In this document: in pieces, positions 1 through 11,027 of the stretch | Layout of the letters: each line of letters begins with the position of its first letter | Numbering within the stretch: the stretch's first letter is position 1 | Position numbers and translations under genes: made by a program | Notes under the pieces: generated by a model | The model's input: the letters and a program-made list of their open reading frames with translations, nothing else | Database searches by the model: none | What the model was told of the DNA's origin: nothing | Assembly: GCA_037127255.1 (NCBI GenBank) | Contig: JBANSL010000014.1 | Coordinates: 2,234,501 to 2,298,500 of the forward strand | DNA: 64,000 nt | Direction: 5' to 3' | DNA from: Persicaria tinctoria | Lineage: Eukaryota > Streptophyta > Magnoliopsida > Caryophyllales > Polygonaceae

Positions 1-857
1 AAGTAGAACAGGTTTGTGGTATCCAACGGCCCTATTGCGTACTTTAGGGTTCGAAATCGCCTCTTTTAAAGCGTAACTCTTTGATTTTGAAACTTCTATC
101 CAACCTTCGAAACGTAACCCGAATATTATATTTATGTTGCTACATAAAGACATGATAGTACAGAAAAAATTCATGCCAATAAATAAAAAATGCGTCACAG
201 TACACGATATTCATGCCCTTTCTAGGTTTGGTCCTGGCTCCCAATTCGGTTTCTATGTACACGATTTCCATGCGTGATAGTATACGATTTCCATTTACAC
301 ACATTCAGACCTTTAGTTTCAACTTCATCTTCCTATCCCCAATGACTTCCATGATCATTTTGCACATCATAACTTCCTCAGTTCCCCAAGTACATCTCTC
401 AAACATTCCAACTCCCACAAAGTCAGGGTTTCAAAAAAAATTCAACTCGAATTCTCCCCAGTCCGGCCGACTACATACAATGGAATAATCTTACAATGTT
501 TTAGGGTTTAAGGGAGGGAGGGTGAGTGCTTATTTACTTATTTTCCTTAGTCATCGTTGTCTTCCTTTTCAATCCGCCTCCTCCTATCTCTCTTGTTGCA
601 CGGGCAAGAGCAATCACTGTTGTATAAGTTGATTTTCTCTCATCAGGTTTAAATCCCTCTTTCTCTTAATCCTCATCCTCTTTCTCTCTCCGGGGATAAT
701 TCTTTCTTTTCTTTGCTTTTCTTACCTTACCTATAGGCCGTCAAGGACAACCGGACATTTTTGCAATATTTAGAACTCGTTGGCTACTTTTACAAATATG
801 AGAGGGGTCAATTTTGTACAAAAAGGCTTTTTGTTTTGTATATTTAGTACTATCCTG
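1..857. other. Intergenic sequence, no gene supported
   Basis: AT-rich sequence with scattered short open frames. The largest (213-488) has no recognisable domain, low-complexity composition and no splice context, so it is not called. Pyrimidine-rich stretches at about 530-720 resemble a plant 5' leader but nothing downstream confirms a gene. Confidence 0.4.
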
Positions 858-874
858 TTTAAAATAGGGTGTCA

Positions 875-893
875 CTATATACACCGCAAATCC
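875..893 (+). repeat. MULE-1 left terminal inverted repeat core
   Basis: CTATATACACCGCAAATCC is the exact reverse complement of 4023-4041. Together with the 9-bp flanking duplication it fixes the element boundaries. Confidence 0.92.
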
Positions 894-902
894 GGATTAA
901 GG

Positions 903-1033
903 ATTTGCACGTCCTTAAGGACGTGCAAGTCTGGGACGGTGCACGTCCGCTAAAAACGTCTTGCACGTCCTTAACAATGTGCAAGCACGTCCTTAAGGAC
1001 GTGCAATGCTTGCACGTTGTTAAGGACGTGCAA
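903..1033. repeat. Subterminal palindromic repeat array of MULE-1
   Basis: The box GCACGTCCTTAAGGACGTGC, a perfect 20-bp palindrome, occurs near 909-928 and again near 987-1006. Degenerate or half copies lie at about 952-972 and 1012-1032. Related copies sit near the right end (about 3938-3977 and 4001-4020). Clustered subterminal motifs of this kind are typical transposase-binding sites in plant DNA transposons; that role is inferred here. Confidence 0.75.
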
Positions 1034-1053
1034 ACCCTAGTTAGGGTTTTGCA

Positions 1054-1082
1054 GGGTTTAGGGTTTAGGGTTAGGGTTTAGG
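1054..1082 (+). repeat. Telomere-like TTTAGGG repeats
   Basis: About four consecutive plant telomere-type units (GGGTTTA and GGGTTA variants), preceded by AACCCTAG at 1033-1040. It lies inside MULE-1 just beyond the palindromic boxes. It could be a telo-box cluster acting as a promoter element or a relic of end repair. Confidence 0.7.
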
Positions 1083-1272
1083 TTTTCCGACGGTTTTGTA
1101 ATGTTAATTGATAAAATTGTGTTTAGCTAGTGGATTTGATGGATTTAGGGTCAAATATTAAACAGAACACAAGAATTGTTAAGGTTTTCATTCGGATAAT
1201 ATGCGAATAACGTTACAAGGAACGGAAAAAAAGGTTTACATTCATAATTTTAATAAAGTTGTGGAATACAAT

Positions 1273-3865
1273 CTAGGAAAATAGTAAAGGACGGCCGGAC
1301 TCGGCACGCAAGGCTCTAAATCTCTCAATCTGAGCTTGAAACGGAGCATCCCATCCTTCGACGCTCGGATGATGATGTTCGACCCATTCTAGTGGAGGCG
1401 GCGGAAGAGGAGCGTTAGGACGCAACCAGATCTATGAGAACAAAAATTTAGAGTTAGAGTATTGACATATGTATGAAAAGCATGAATAGGTAATAAAAAA
1501 GACGTTTGAAGTCGTACCGCGGCAAAATGGTCTTGGTTTCCGATGCAGGCTACACCAAGAGTTGCTGATTGGGGAGGGTTGTTAGCAGATGTCGGCGAGA
1601 TCATGGGGAAACATGTGAACGGATGATGCCAAGCTAGGACGACGAGAGGAATCTGATATACCGTCGCAAATACTAAACCCATGATGGGTAGCTCTATCCA
1701 CCGTCTCCTATCACCATGTGTGGCTCTGGCCCATCTCTGGTAGTCGACGAACTGCTAGAATGGGTACTCTCCCGTATAACAACCGGCGTACAGAACGGCG
1801 TGATCCTCCAAGTGATTGCATAGTAACGTTTTGAGTTCCGGGAAAGCAGTCTCGCCGATCGGTGATGTCAGAGCCGCCAAAGCACGGTAGCCACAATGAC
1901 CATCTCCAACAGTGTCCCTCACCGTCTGAATATGACCGAGCATGAAGGGATCAACGTTGTTTCGACCTCAGTTGAACCCTCCGAACACATCATCACGTCC
2001 ACGTCGAGCTGAGGTCGCTTGTGGACGAGGCCGAGCAGCACGCGCTTCTTCTCTCTCAAACCTTTCCCTTACCTCCTCGTATGGCAACGGGTTGGTTCTG
2101 CAGGCATTCCTCGACCCCCGAGGCCTCCCCTTCCTTCGGACGCTTGCTGATGAGGGTGGGTGCAGCTCATCCTCGCATACATCGTTGGAAGCCGTGTATG
2201 AAGATGACAGCTCATACGGCAGTGGGGTGTCGTCGAGGTCAGTCCATGTCAAATCCATCCAGAACGGGTGGATGTCCTCGGCGGGTATCGAAGTATCGGA
2301 GTTGACGTATGCCTGAATCTCATGGACACAAGGGATCCCGTAACAAACCCTCCAATGTCGGTCCGTGCATACCGGAGGAACCTTTTGGTTCACGATGTCC
2401 TGCCACATCTTATACAGATAATCGAAGCACTTTTTGGAGATTAAAGTCTTTACCTCATCGAAAAGGTTGACTTTATACGCCGCTGTTGGCCATTTGAAGC
2501 AGTCGATCTCCAAAGCAGTTTGCAGCTCATGCAGTTGACAATCGTTGACTCTATGGATTGCATCGATCACGATGCAGAAGTCACCAGTCGATGAGTGAAG
2601 TGCCTCCTTCAGAACCTTGTGTTGACCCTCAACTCTGTACACATTGAAGTGCATACCACTAAATATTCGATATTATATCATATTGTAATGGGAGATATGA
2701 AGTAAGGTTGTACCTGTTTGTCGTATGGGTGCCGAGATGGAAGACATTGTCGACGTAGCACCGTACTATGTTCCTGCTGTATGGAAGCCAAACCGACTCC
2801 AAATACGCCACCACACCTGGGAATGGGTGCCATGCAGCTCGTAGCGCCCGACGACGTCGGTTGAATGATTCCTCCTACCTCGATTCGAACAGCCCCCAAC
2901 AGTTGCCCTTAAAGATGCCAGCGTGGTTTAAATTCTTCGTGATCTTCAGAGCTGCTTCCTCGCATCTTCTCGTCACGTGTAACCAACAAAGGAGATGCTG
3001 GACGTCGGGGAAGACAACATTCAGCGCCGCCAAGAGACCTAGCTCTCGATCAGTCATGATAGCTTGAGGCTGAACCGTCCCAAGCAAGATCTGAAGCTGT
3101 CGCAACACCCAGGCGTATGTGTCTTCGTTCTCTTGCGACATGAAGGCATATGCGATGCAGTAAGTATTGCCTGAGGGTGTGAACCCGACCACCTCGCACA
3201 AAGGAATCCCATATCTGCAAGTGTAAATATGTTACATATAAAATACTTTATAATTGGCTATATGTGCAATAATGTAATCGTAATTAAGTAACTTACGCAT
3301 TTGTTTTGTATGTGCTGTCCATTATGATGACGTAATGGAACCTTCGGAGAAGGCGTATCCCGTCGGGATGCGCCAGGAAGAGGTCGCTCAAGACGTTGTC
3401 GTCATCCGGATGTCGTTTGAAGTCGTAGTAGTACCTTCTTTCCCGCAGATGGTGCAAGGTATCCTGGGTCATCGTCCGACTACCTCTTTCTTCGGCGACC
3501 ATCATGGCGAGCGTGTTGGTAAGGCTCTTTCTTGATGTGACGCTGGTCTCATCCAACTGCCTCAATCCATACCCAATGGATTTTGGAGGAGTGCCAACTT
3601 CCTTCATCCACCTCGCCATCTTCTTTTCCCCCTCTTTCATCTGTCCGGCGATGGCGTGACCCTTCAAGCTCGTGGAAAGCCCGCGGTTATGAACACCATG
3701 GGTTACCGTCATGCGCCACTGACCCGACGGAGCTTCGTGTCCGTCATGCGCCACCACCCTCCACCTCCATCGTTGTTGCCTCCGCCTCCAAGGCCGCCAC
3801 CGCCGCCTCGAGCTCTCTCTCTCTTTCTGTCTCCATCTCTCTCGGTCTCTCTCTCGCTCCGGCAC
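1273..3865 (-). pseudogene. MULE transposase (FAR1-type) with C-terminal OTU domain, broken
   Basis: Minus-strand gene in four exons that join in frame: about 3865-3297, 3214-2714, 2634-1518 and 1431-1273. Exon 1 keeps the end of the FAR1-type DNA-binding region (HGVHNRGL) and the first catalytic Asp (IIMDSTYKTN). Exon 2 carries the second Asp (IMTDRELGLL) and the CWLHV motif. Exon 3 opens with NRVEGQH, whose Glu is the likely third catalytic residue, then a SWIM-like finger (CYGIPCVHE) and an OTU domain with the nucleophile motif DGHCGYRALA and a His in GNQDHF. Exon 4 gives a tail (HHPSVEGWDAPF) shared with the transposase at 63-64 kb. Stops interrupt the frame at 2875-2877 (TAG), 1968-1970 (TGA) and 1755-1757 (TAG). 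The N-terminus reads into low-complexity Arg/Glu/Gly sequence and its zinc-finger half looks lost, so the start is uncertain. Confidence 0.85.
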
Positions 3866-4022
3866 TGCTCTCTCTCGCTCGATTTCTGACGAAGAAGAAG
3901 ACGAAGAGGCACGTCCTCTTCGTCTTTAAGGGACGGGCTTGCACGTTATTAAAAAATAAAACGTGCAAGCACGTCCAGGTTTGGGTGGCTCTCACCCCAC
4001 TTGCACGTCCTTAAGGACGTGG

Positions 4023-4041
4023 GGATTTGCGGTGTATATAG
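4023..4041 (-). repeat. MULE-1 right terminal inverted repeat core
   Basis: Exact reverse complement of 875-893. Just inside it, at about 4001-4020, lies one copy of the TGCACGTCCTTAAGGACGTG palindromic box also found at the left end. Confidence 0.92.
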
Positions 4042-4057
4042 CCGAAACGTTAAAATA

Positions 4058-5240
4058 AGTCTCATGCCTGCTCACTTGTAAGATAGGAAATTTGCTAACT
4101 TGGGTTCCTTAATGACGGCTTGATTAGATAGGAAATTTGGTTAAAAAATACTATAGGGGCACTTTACAAAATCCTTGAATTGGGTGGTATATATTTAACA
4201 TAATTACTTTAATACGTGGTTTTCTGTAATATTTATTTTAATGGGTGATTTAAGTGAAAAATATAACAATCACTGGGAGTTCTCTCTCGTCTTCATCTTC
4301 CTTCCGGTTCTCACTCTCTCACCTCCTCTTTCTCGCAATGGAGTGGAATTTTCTCAACGCGTTCCTTGGCGATTGACTTCAGGTAGGTATTCGTATGGTT
4401 TACATACTATTTGGAAATTGCATTGATTTTTGTTTTTCTTCGTTGTCTTTTCTGCAATTGCCTTTCAGATCTGATTTCTCTTTTCCCCTCGCGTCGTTCT
4501 CGTCATTCAATCTGAATAAATTTGGAATGATAGCAACAGTGTGCAACAATTAGGCGTTCGATTTCTGTTCCCGCCGTTGAGTTTCGCTTATGCATTTCTC
4601 GTCTTTTTCGTGTTTTTGTCACTGTATTCGTCTAACTGGCGGGCGTGTTTCGCTAATCAAACGCCATTTTTTTTTCCTCGGAATTGAATTCAGTCTTGTC
4701 AAGTTCCAATTGTGATTTTACTTGGGGAATTCCGGTATTTTAGGGTTCAGTTTGACCAATTCCCGAGTACGTCAGTGGCTTCGTCGAATATTTTTAGTGG
4801 CTTGATTGGGAGTTGGATTCGTCTTTGGTGCTTGCTCTCTTCATTATTTTCGTCTCAGATAATTCATCAATTTTGATTCTTTCCTGTTTTCCTTGGTAAG
4901 GCAAATTGAAGATTATTTTACTATTTTAGAGCCGCAAAATTACCTAGATTGTGGATATGGCTCCACTATTTGTTTCCATGATCTTTACTTGTATTTAATT
5001 GAAACTTTTATTTTTAGCTGTAATATGTCTCTTTCCCTATTTGGAAATTAGCTAACATCCAAATTATGAGTTGTTAGATGTTTGGTGAAATCTTACTGTA
5101 ATAGTCTTAGTTTTTGTTCTAATCCAATATTTTAAGATATTGCTCGTATTGGCATTTTGGAATTTGCATTTGGATGCAATAAGCTGATATTTTTCTATTG
5201 ATACCAACAGCTGAAGATTTAATTCAGGGAAGAGGGCAAA
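4058..5240 (+). promoter_or_regulatory. Promoter and 5' leader of the GAMYB-like gene, with leader intron
   Basis: Between the MULE-1 right end and the start codon. A pyrimidine-rich stretch at 4270-4335 looks like the transcribed leader. A donor at 4383 (CAG|GTAGGT) and an acceptor ending at 5227 (TTCAG) define a plausible 845-bp intron, leaving 13 nt before the ATG at 5241. An upstream open frame of 12 codons (4338-4376) lies in the proposed first leader exon and could dampen translation. No transcription start can be proved. Confidence 0.55.
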
Positions 5241-8200
5241 ATGAGTGACTCATCAAGTGAGCCTGTGGCTAAGAAAACACCAAGATCTCGCAAAGGTTCC
5301 TCTTCAGACGAGGATGATAGGAGTGCTGAAAAAGCATTTGATGGAGATGGAGATCCTTTAAGGAGGGATCCTCGTCCTTTAAGGAAAGGTCCATGGACAC
5401 CTGAAGAGGATGCAATTTTGCTTGATTATGTCACCAACCACGGAGAGGGGAACTGGAATGCTGTCCAGAAATACTCAGGACTGGCGAGGTGTGGGAAGAG
5501 TTGCCGTCTAAGATGGGCAAATCACTTAAGACCAGATCTGAAAAAAGGTGCATTCACTCCTGAAGAAGAAAAACGTATTATTGAACTCCATGCAAAGATG
5601 GGAAACAAGTGGGCTCATATGGCTGCACTGGTAAGTGGTAACACCTGCTTCCTCTTCAAGTTTTACTTGATCAAGTTTACTATGGAGTGCTTGCCAATTA
5701 TTTACAGTTTGGTATTGATGATGCATATCAGTGCCAATAAAATATTGCTCTGTTCAGTTATTGTGTTAGCATTAATGCTACTTCTGTACTTATAACTGAA
5801 GCATCATTTGGGCATATGTTCTAGCAAAAGTTTGCTGATTTAGGATATTATATCATTTTTTGGAAGGGCTGTGCATTAAGTAATTATATTGGTTGGTTCT
5901 CTTTTCTTATGCCCCTGTAGATTTAACTTTTCATGCCATTATAAATTTATAATAGCTTCCGCTTTCTTTTATTTTCGTTTTTTTAATGAACTATAGTCAA
6001 TCTTAAGCATAGTGAACTCAACAGATGCCATTTTAGGGCATTTATGTGCTTTTGACGTGGCAGTAGAATATGATCTAGTATTGAACGGTAGTATGAATTA
6101 ATGAAAAATGCATTTCGGTATTTTTCTATGCCCCATCTTGCTACTAATAATATTTATCCATGTTATCTGGTATGTCCCTTTTTTTTCTGGGGAGTGGGGG
6201 TGTTCCTTGCCTACTTGCAATGCAGACATCATTAGCTCTTCAAAATGCAGCAGTTATTTAGTTACTCCTTGTTATGAGGATTGGCATCCCTTAAAGACTT
6301 ATATGTGGCTCTATGATCAACATCGCTCGCTATATTTACTGTGTTATTGTAGTAATTATCTATATAGATATGCTATCCAACTCACCGATGATAAGATAAA
6401 CCCTTAAAGCATCATTTTTCATCCAAATCCATAGTTAATGTTTACTGGTCATTGGTCAACTGACTAATGTAATACGGTTACCAAACTTCATGGATAAGCC
6501 ATTTAGAGTGGTTTTGTTTTTAATAATTTTATCAGCTGCATAGAAAATGGTGTAAGGTTGAACCATGGTTGCTCCTAGATCCCATTTAGAATTTGTGAGC
6601 TGAAGGAGATAGCAATCTGCAATGAAAGCTTGGATATTGACTGCTTTTAAGATAGTACAGGTTCTTGCAAATAGCAACTGGGAGTAAGCAAAAACCACAA
6701 ACAAGCAATATTTTCAATATGCAAATGGCTCGTGATATAGAGAAGCTTCATTGCCTTAACCTAGTGATTTGCTATCACTTGAGTTGTCATAGACGAGAAT
6801 AAAATAATTTAGATGGATAGTGTCAAGCAAATATTATGCTTGTGTGATGAAGGATAGAGTTAAGGTATTATGAATGAATTTTAGCATTTTTTTTTTTTTT
6901 GGCAACTTCCAAATGTTTTTTAAGTTTTCTGTGTTCCATTTCTTTACAAGATTTGCTCATTCCATTTGCTCCAGGTTGTGGACTTCCTGTTTGAGATACA
7001 CTTTCAATCTATCATCGCACGGATTATAATCACTGTGTTGTTGCACAAATTATCTATATAGATACAATCCAACTCACTAATGATAAGATAGCCCCTTAAA
7101 ACCTCATTTTTAATCCAAATAATTAATTAATGTCTAAATGTAATGATTCTGTCACTCCCCAACTTAATGGATAAGCCATTTAGAGTTTTATTTTTAAATG
7201 ATTTTGTCAGCTGCATTGAAAAATGGTGCAGTGTTAAACCAGGGTTGTTGATACAGTACCATTTAGAATTGACCTCATGAGAGATTATAATATGTGGGCT
7301 GAAGGAGATAGCAATATGCAGTGAAAGTTTGGGATATTGACTACTTCTAAGAAAATACAGGTCCTAGGAAACAGAGACTGGGAGTAAGCAAAAATCACAA
7401 ACTGCAAATGTCTCATGATATCCAGAAGCTTCATTGCATTAACTGAGTGATTTTCTGTCACTCAAGTTCAGATTGCTGAGAATAAAACAATTTAAAATGA
7501 TATTTTCAAGCAAATATTAAGAAGATGTGAATAAATTTTAGCCTCCTTTTTTTTCGCAACTTCTAAATGACTCAGATTTTTTGTGTTCCATTTCTTTCCA
7601 AGATTTGCTCATTCCAGTTGGTCCGGGTTGGGGCCTTCCTATTCGTGATACACTATCAATCTATCATGCAAGGATGGTAATCATCTGCTTATGGGTTGCT
7701 AATTGATGATAATCATCTCCTTATGGGTTGTTAATTTGTGATATATATACTTCACATGACCATGTAATAATATTCTATCTCGCTAACATGCACTGGGTCT
7801 TAAGAAAACATCCTCTTGTCCTTGGGCAGGGTAATGGATGCATATATATCGACCCCCAGACACTGCTCTATGCAGGATTATCGCTGGGTAGTAGTTGTTG
7901 TTGCTGTTTCTGACATGCATCATGTGTAATCTTATCATGTGTATGAATGATGTCCGCCTTGGTCTTCGATTACCCTTTTGCATTTGCTTGAAGATATTGT
8001 GAATCTGCTTTGCTAGTTGAAGTAAAAGTTAGAACCTGTTTTGCTTGTCATTATCTCCTGTAATTTCTCTCATTCTTGTGTCTTTTAGATGCCTGGACGC
8101 ACAGATAATGAAATCAAGAACTATTGGAATACAAGAATTAAACGGCTGCAACGATCAGGCCTCCCGATTTATCCAGCAGAAGTTCGTATGCAGGCTATGA

Positions 8201-9375
8201 ATGAGAGCCAACAAAGTCAGGATGCGGATTTACGCAGCAATGAGGAGACAAACCTTTTTGAAACATCCCAGACAAATCATTTTGATCTTCCTGCCATCAA
8301 GTTCAAAAGTTTGGACCTGAATATAAATCCAGCACTACTTGATCTACCTGCTCACATCCCTCACACAAGTATGAGGCCATTACATGATTTTGGTATCTTT
8401 CTTCCGTACTTACTTCCTCAAAAGCGCCCTCGGGACACAGAGACCCCTTTCCCTAGTTCTACCCGAATTGCCAGTGAGGGTATCTCTTCATTTGGTCAGT
8501 ATGAGGATGATCCTTACGGATGTCAAGCTCTCTGGACACCTTCTTATGTTCCCAATCTAAACACCTTTAACTCCTACCCGGTAGATATACTTCCTGGTAG
8601 CCATGCCCTTATAAATGGCAACTCCTCCTCTTCTGTGCCCATTTCTGTGGCTATGAAGTCGGAGCTCCCTTCACTCCAATATTCAGCATCTCAAGTAGGC
8701 AGTGGGGAACCTTATTCCCCCATACCTTCACTTGAGTCTGTTGATACCCTTATCCAATCACCTTTGAATGAGCAAACTCAATCAAATTGCCCTTTGCCAT
8801 GGAGCTGTGGCTTGTTGGAGGCAATAGTTTACGAGTCACAGTCTGTGAAGAAATCAAAGGACCATTCGTACCTAGATGCGTCTGAAGCTTTCACTGCTGG
8901 TGGTGTGGTGAAACTTTCATCCCAGAATGTCAGTGAAACAAAATGGGAAGGCTGGGCTGCTGATCCTCTGTCCCCACTTAGTCAATCGTCGGGTTTCCTG
9001 GATTATACTCCTTTCAGTGGGAGTTCTTTAGAAGAACCCCAGCTAGCTGAACCCATGCAAGGTGAGAACACTTTTTCATCTACGTCACCATCAATAGAGC
9101 GAAAAAATTCTCTAAAGCTCACTCTACACTTCTCTTTTGCAGGATTCCAGTGTAAACACAGAGTGGTTGATCGTTATTCAGCAGAATGCAGTGGCGACAG
9201 GAAAGATTGCCCTACTCGGCTGAGCTACATGAGGCCCGATGCTCTGCTAGATTCGTTTTGGGGCGGGAATCATAATGAATTCGATGAGGATCCATCTATG
9301 ACAGCCTACATGGAGCCGATTCTCGTTGATAATCCAAGGGACAAATGCACACAATTTGATGTCTCACCTGCTTAA
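5241..9375 (+). CDS. GAMYB-like R2R3-MYB transcription factor
   Basis: Gibberellin-pathway class of nuclear MYB activators, known in this family for aleurone, anther and seed functions. Exon 5241-5630 encodes an acidic/basic N-terminus, then R2 (about residues 48-98, PWTPEEDAILLDYV) and most of R3. Exon 8089-9375 resumes in phase 0 with MPGRTDNEIKNYWNTRIKR, completing R3, followed by the GAMYB-typical RSGLPIYP segment. A miR159 site at 8660-8679 within the second half is diagnostic of this subgroup. An 81-nt stretch (9062-9142) has GT-AG ends and a TTTTGCAG acceptor and keeps the frame, so the protein is about 557 residues if it is retained or 530 if spliced. The C-terminus holds the RPDALL motif. 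I cannot choose between MYB33/65- and MYB101-like orthologues. Confidence 0.93.
6350..7690 (+). repeat. Tandem duplication inside GAMYB intron 1
   Basis: The 2.46-kb intron (5631-8088) contains two diverged copies of a roughly 650-700 bp unit, about 6350-7040 and 7041-7690. Matching landmarks include GGATAAGCCATTTAGAGT (6493 and 7169), GGAGATAGCAAT (6605 and 7304), GGGAGTAAGCAAAAA (6679 and 7380) and AAGATTTGCTCATTCCA (6948 and 7600). Several substitutions and indels show the duplication is old. No open frame spans it. Confidence 0.85.
8660..8679 (+). promoter_or_regulatory. miR159/319-family target site
   Basis: CGGAGCTCCCTTCACTCCAA is complementary to canonical miR159 apart from its 5'-most bases. 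It lies in the coding exon, as in known GAMYB genes, and encodes ELPSLQ. It implies post-transcriptional repression by miR159. Confidence 0.92.
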
Positions 9376-10080
9376 TCAAATCAAAGTAGGCACCCTGGTT
9401 CTTTTGCATGGAAGGGCACCACAGATGCCTTTCAATTTTCAATTGATCATTGAACTTGGGCTCTATTCAACTTGGAGATTTTTTCCCTATAGGGTTTCTG
9501 ATTCCGACGAAGACTCGCTCTCTTGCATCAGTGACAGACACCATTGTTCTTGGTGACCATTTTGTTTACATCATCATCTATTGCCAAAGTATTTTGTCCC
9601 TCATGAAGGAGAATTGTATGTGAAAACTTTTTTTTGGTCATAAGATTTGTATGTGAAAACTGATGTGTACAAAGATGCTTTCTTCACATGTTGCTGGTGC
9701 TCATTCATTCTTAAGCTTATAGGACCAACCTAATATGCCAATGAAGATCAACTTCTATGACATTCAACTAGTTGGTGTATAGGGACGAGTGTATAATCTA
9801 GTTTAAAGTGAATTAAAGTGGATTGTCTTAAATTATAAAAGCTGTTATGAGTATATTTTTCTCGGGAAGAGAGGTAATTCTTTAAATTTCAACCGACTCA
9901 GATGTCCAAACTAGATTTTTAAAGAAACTAATTCGATCAAGATGTAGAACGATTGAGTCGATCGAACTGGACTAAGATAAAAAAACCATTGCCAAATATA
10001 TTGTAGAGTTTTCCAAACAAAAGCCATTTTTTCAACAAAAAATACCCAACTTGATTATCACAAATAAATAAACTCACAAC
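9376..10080. other. 3' untranslated and intergenic region after the MYB gene
   Basis: The first few hundred bases are probably 3' UTR (AT-rich with scattered T-runs). The remainder is AT-rich spacer. No gene, repeat pair or RNA was recognised. Confidence 0.4.
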
Positions 10081-10089
10081 TCAAAGACT

Positions 10090-10103
10090 TTGACCAAAGT
10101 CAA
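10090..10103. promoter_or_regulatory. Inverted W-box pair upstream of the RING gene
   Basis: TTGACC at 10090-10095 and its mirror AGTCAA at 10098-10103 form two W-box cores two bases apart on opposite strands. W-boxes are WRKY-factor sites. The position, roughly 100-150 bp before a pyrimidine-rich leader, fits a promoter, but function is inferred. Confidence 0.4.
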
Positions 10104-10444
10104 GAGCGCGTGGTGCGCGTGGTGACGAACAGTCGCGGATTGGATACGCAAGGAACTTCACCTTCAACCCTTCGCTCTCTATCTGCACACTCAAATTCAT
10201 TTTCCCAAATCGTCCGCGAGTCTGCGAACCTGTTCGCCTCTTAGTCGGTACTCTCTCCCTCTCTTTAATGGATCGTGTTTTAGGGTTCTGTTTCCCCCTG
10301 TATTTGCTAATGTTCTTGTTTCCTTTGTTCTCGCTGCTTGATCTTGATTGCTGATTACTGAATTCACCCTTGCTTTTTGGTTTGAATGTTGGATTTTTGG
10401 GGGGCTTTTCTACAGATAATCTGAATCAAGGGTTTGCGCTTGCG

Positions 10445-11010
10445 ATGGAATGCTTAAATTTATGTTGAATTTGATTGATTAGATCGAATTTGAATTGCCG
10501 CTGGTTAACATTTGGGGTTTCTTGGTTGTAATCAGGCGAGTTCTGATAAATCGAATCTGTTTTATTTACATATTTCCTCTATTCAGCTGTTAAATTGGTG
10601 AATCCTGATTTTTGAATGTGTGTTGTGTAGAAAATTAGGGCTTTCATTTTATGTACAACAGATTCACGGCTTCAATCCTGTAGAGACTTGAAGTGATATT
10701 GTAACACTTGTAAGAGGTTGAAGCGAATCGGATATTGTTGAGGGGCTTTTCTTAACATTTGCTACAGATAAATTCGTGTTGAATTTGATTAATTGGATCA
10801 AATTTGAGTTGCTGTCTTAGGGTTTCGTAGTTGTAATCTGTAAATTTAACATTCATCAGTTGAGTTCTAATAAATTGCATCTGTTTTATTAACATATTAC
10901 CTCTATTCAGCTGTTAAATGGGCGAATTTTGAATCTTGAATATGTGTTTTGTGTAGAAAATCAGGGCTTTCATTGATGTACAACAGATTCGCAGCTTCGA
11001 TCCTCTAGAG
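10445..11010 (+). repeat. Tandem duplication in the RING gene 5' leader
   Basis: Two diverged copies of about 230-320 bp. The clearest shared block is 10587-10690 against 10904-11010, both running from CTATTCAGCTGTTAAAT through GGGCTTTCATT and TGTACAACAGATTC to TAGAG. Upstream parts also match (TTGAATTTGATT at about 10465 and 10780). The copies include the sequence around the presumed leader-intron acceptor, so an acceptor may exist in duplicate. Confidence 0.85.
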
Positions 11011-11027
11011 TGCTGTAATAGTGTTTG

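Larger units (their letters stand above)
867..4048 (-). mobile_element. MULE-1, Mutator-like DNA transposon (about 3.2 kb)
   Basis: The ends carry a perfect 19-bp inverted repeat, 875-893 against 4023-4041, inside a longer imperfect terminal repeat. The element is flanked by a near-identical 9-bp target duplication, TTTAAAATA at 858-866 and GTTAAAATA at 4049-4057, the size expected for Mutator elements. Inside is one transposase gene on the minus strand. The terminal regions hold repeated palindromic boxes. The element sits directly upstream of the GAMYB-like gene. It was probably autonomous once but its gene now carries three stop codons. Confidence 0.9.

Noticed and set aside
213..488. 91-codon open frame at the left edge
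   Set aside because: No domain, low-complexity content and no splice or promoter context; likely chance.
3583..4014. Plus-strand open frames across the MULE-1 transposase
   Set aside because: Shadows of the minus-strand transposase and its CT-rich simple sequence.
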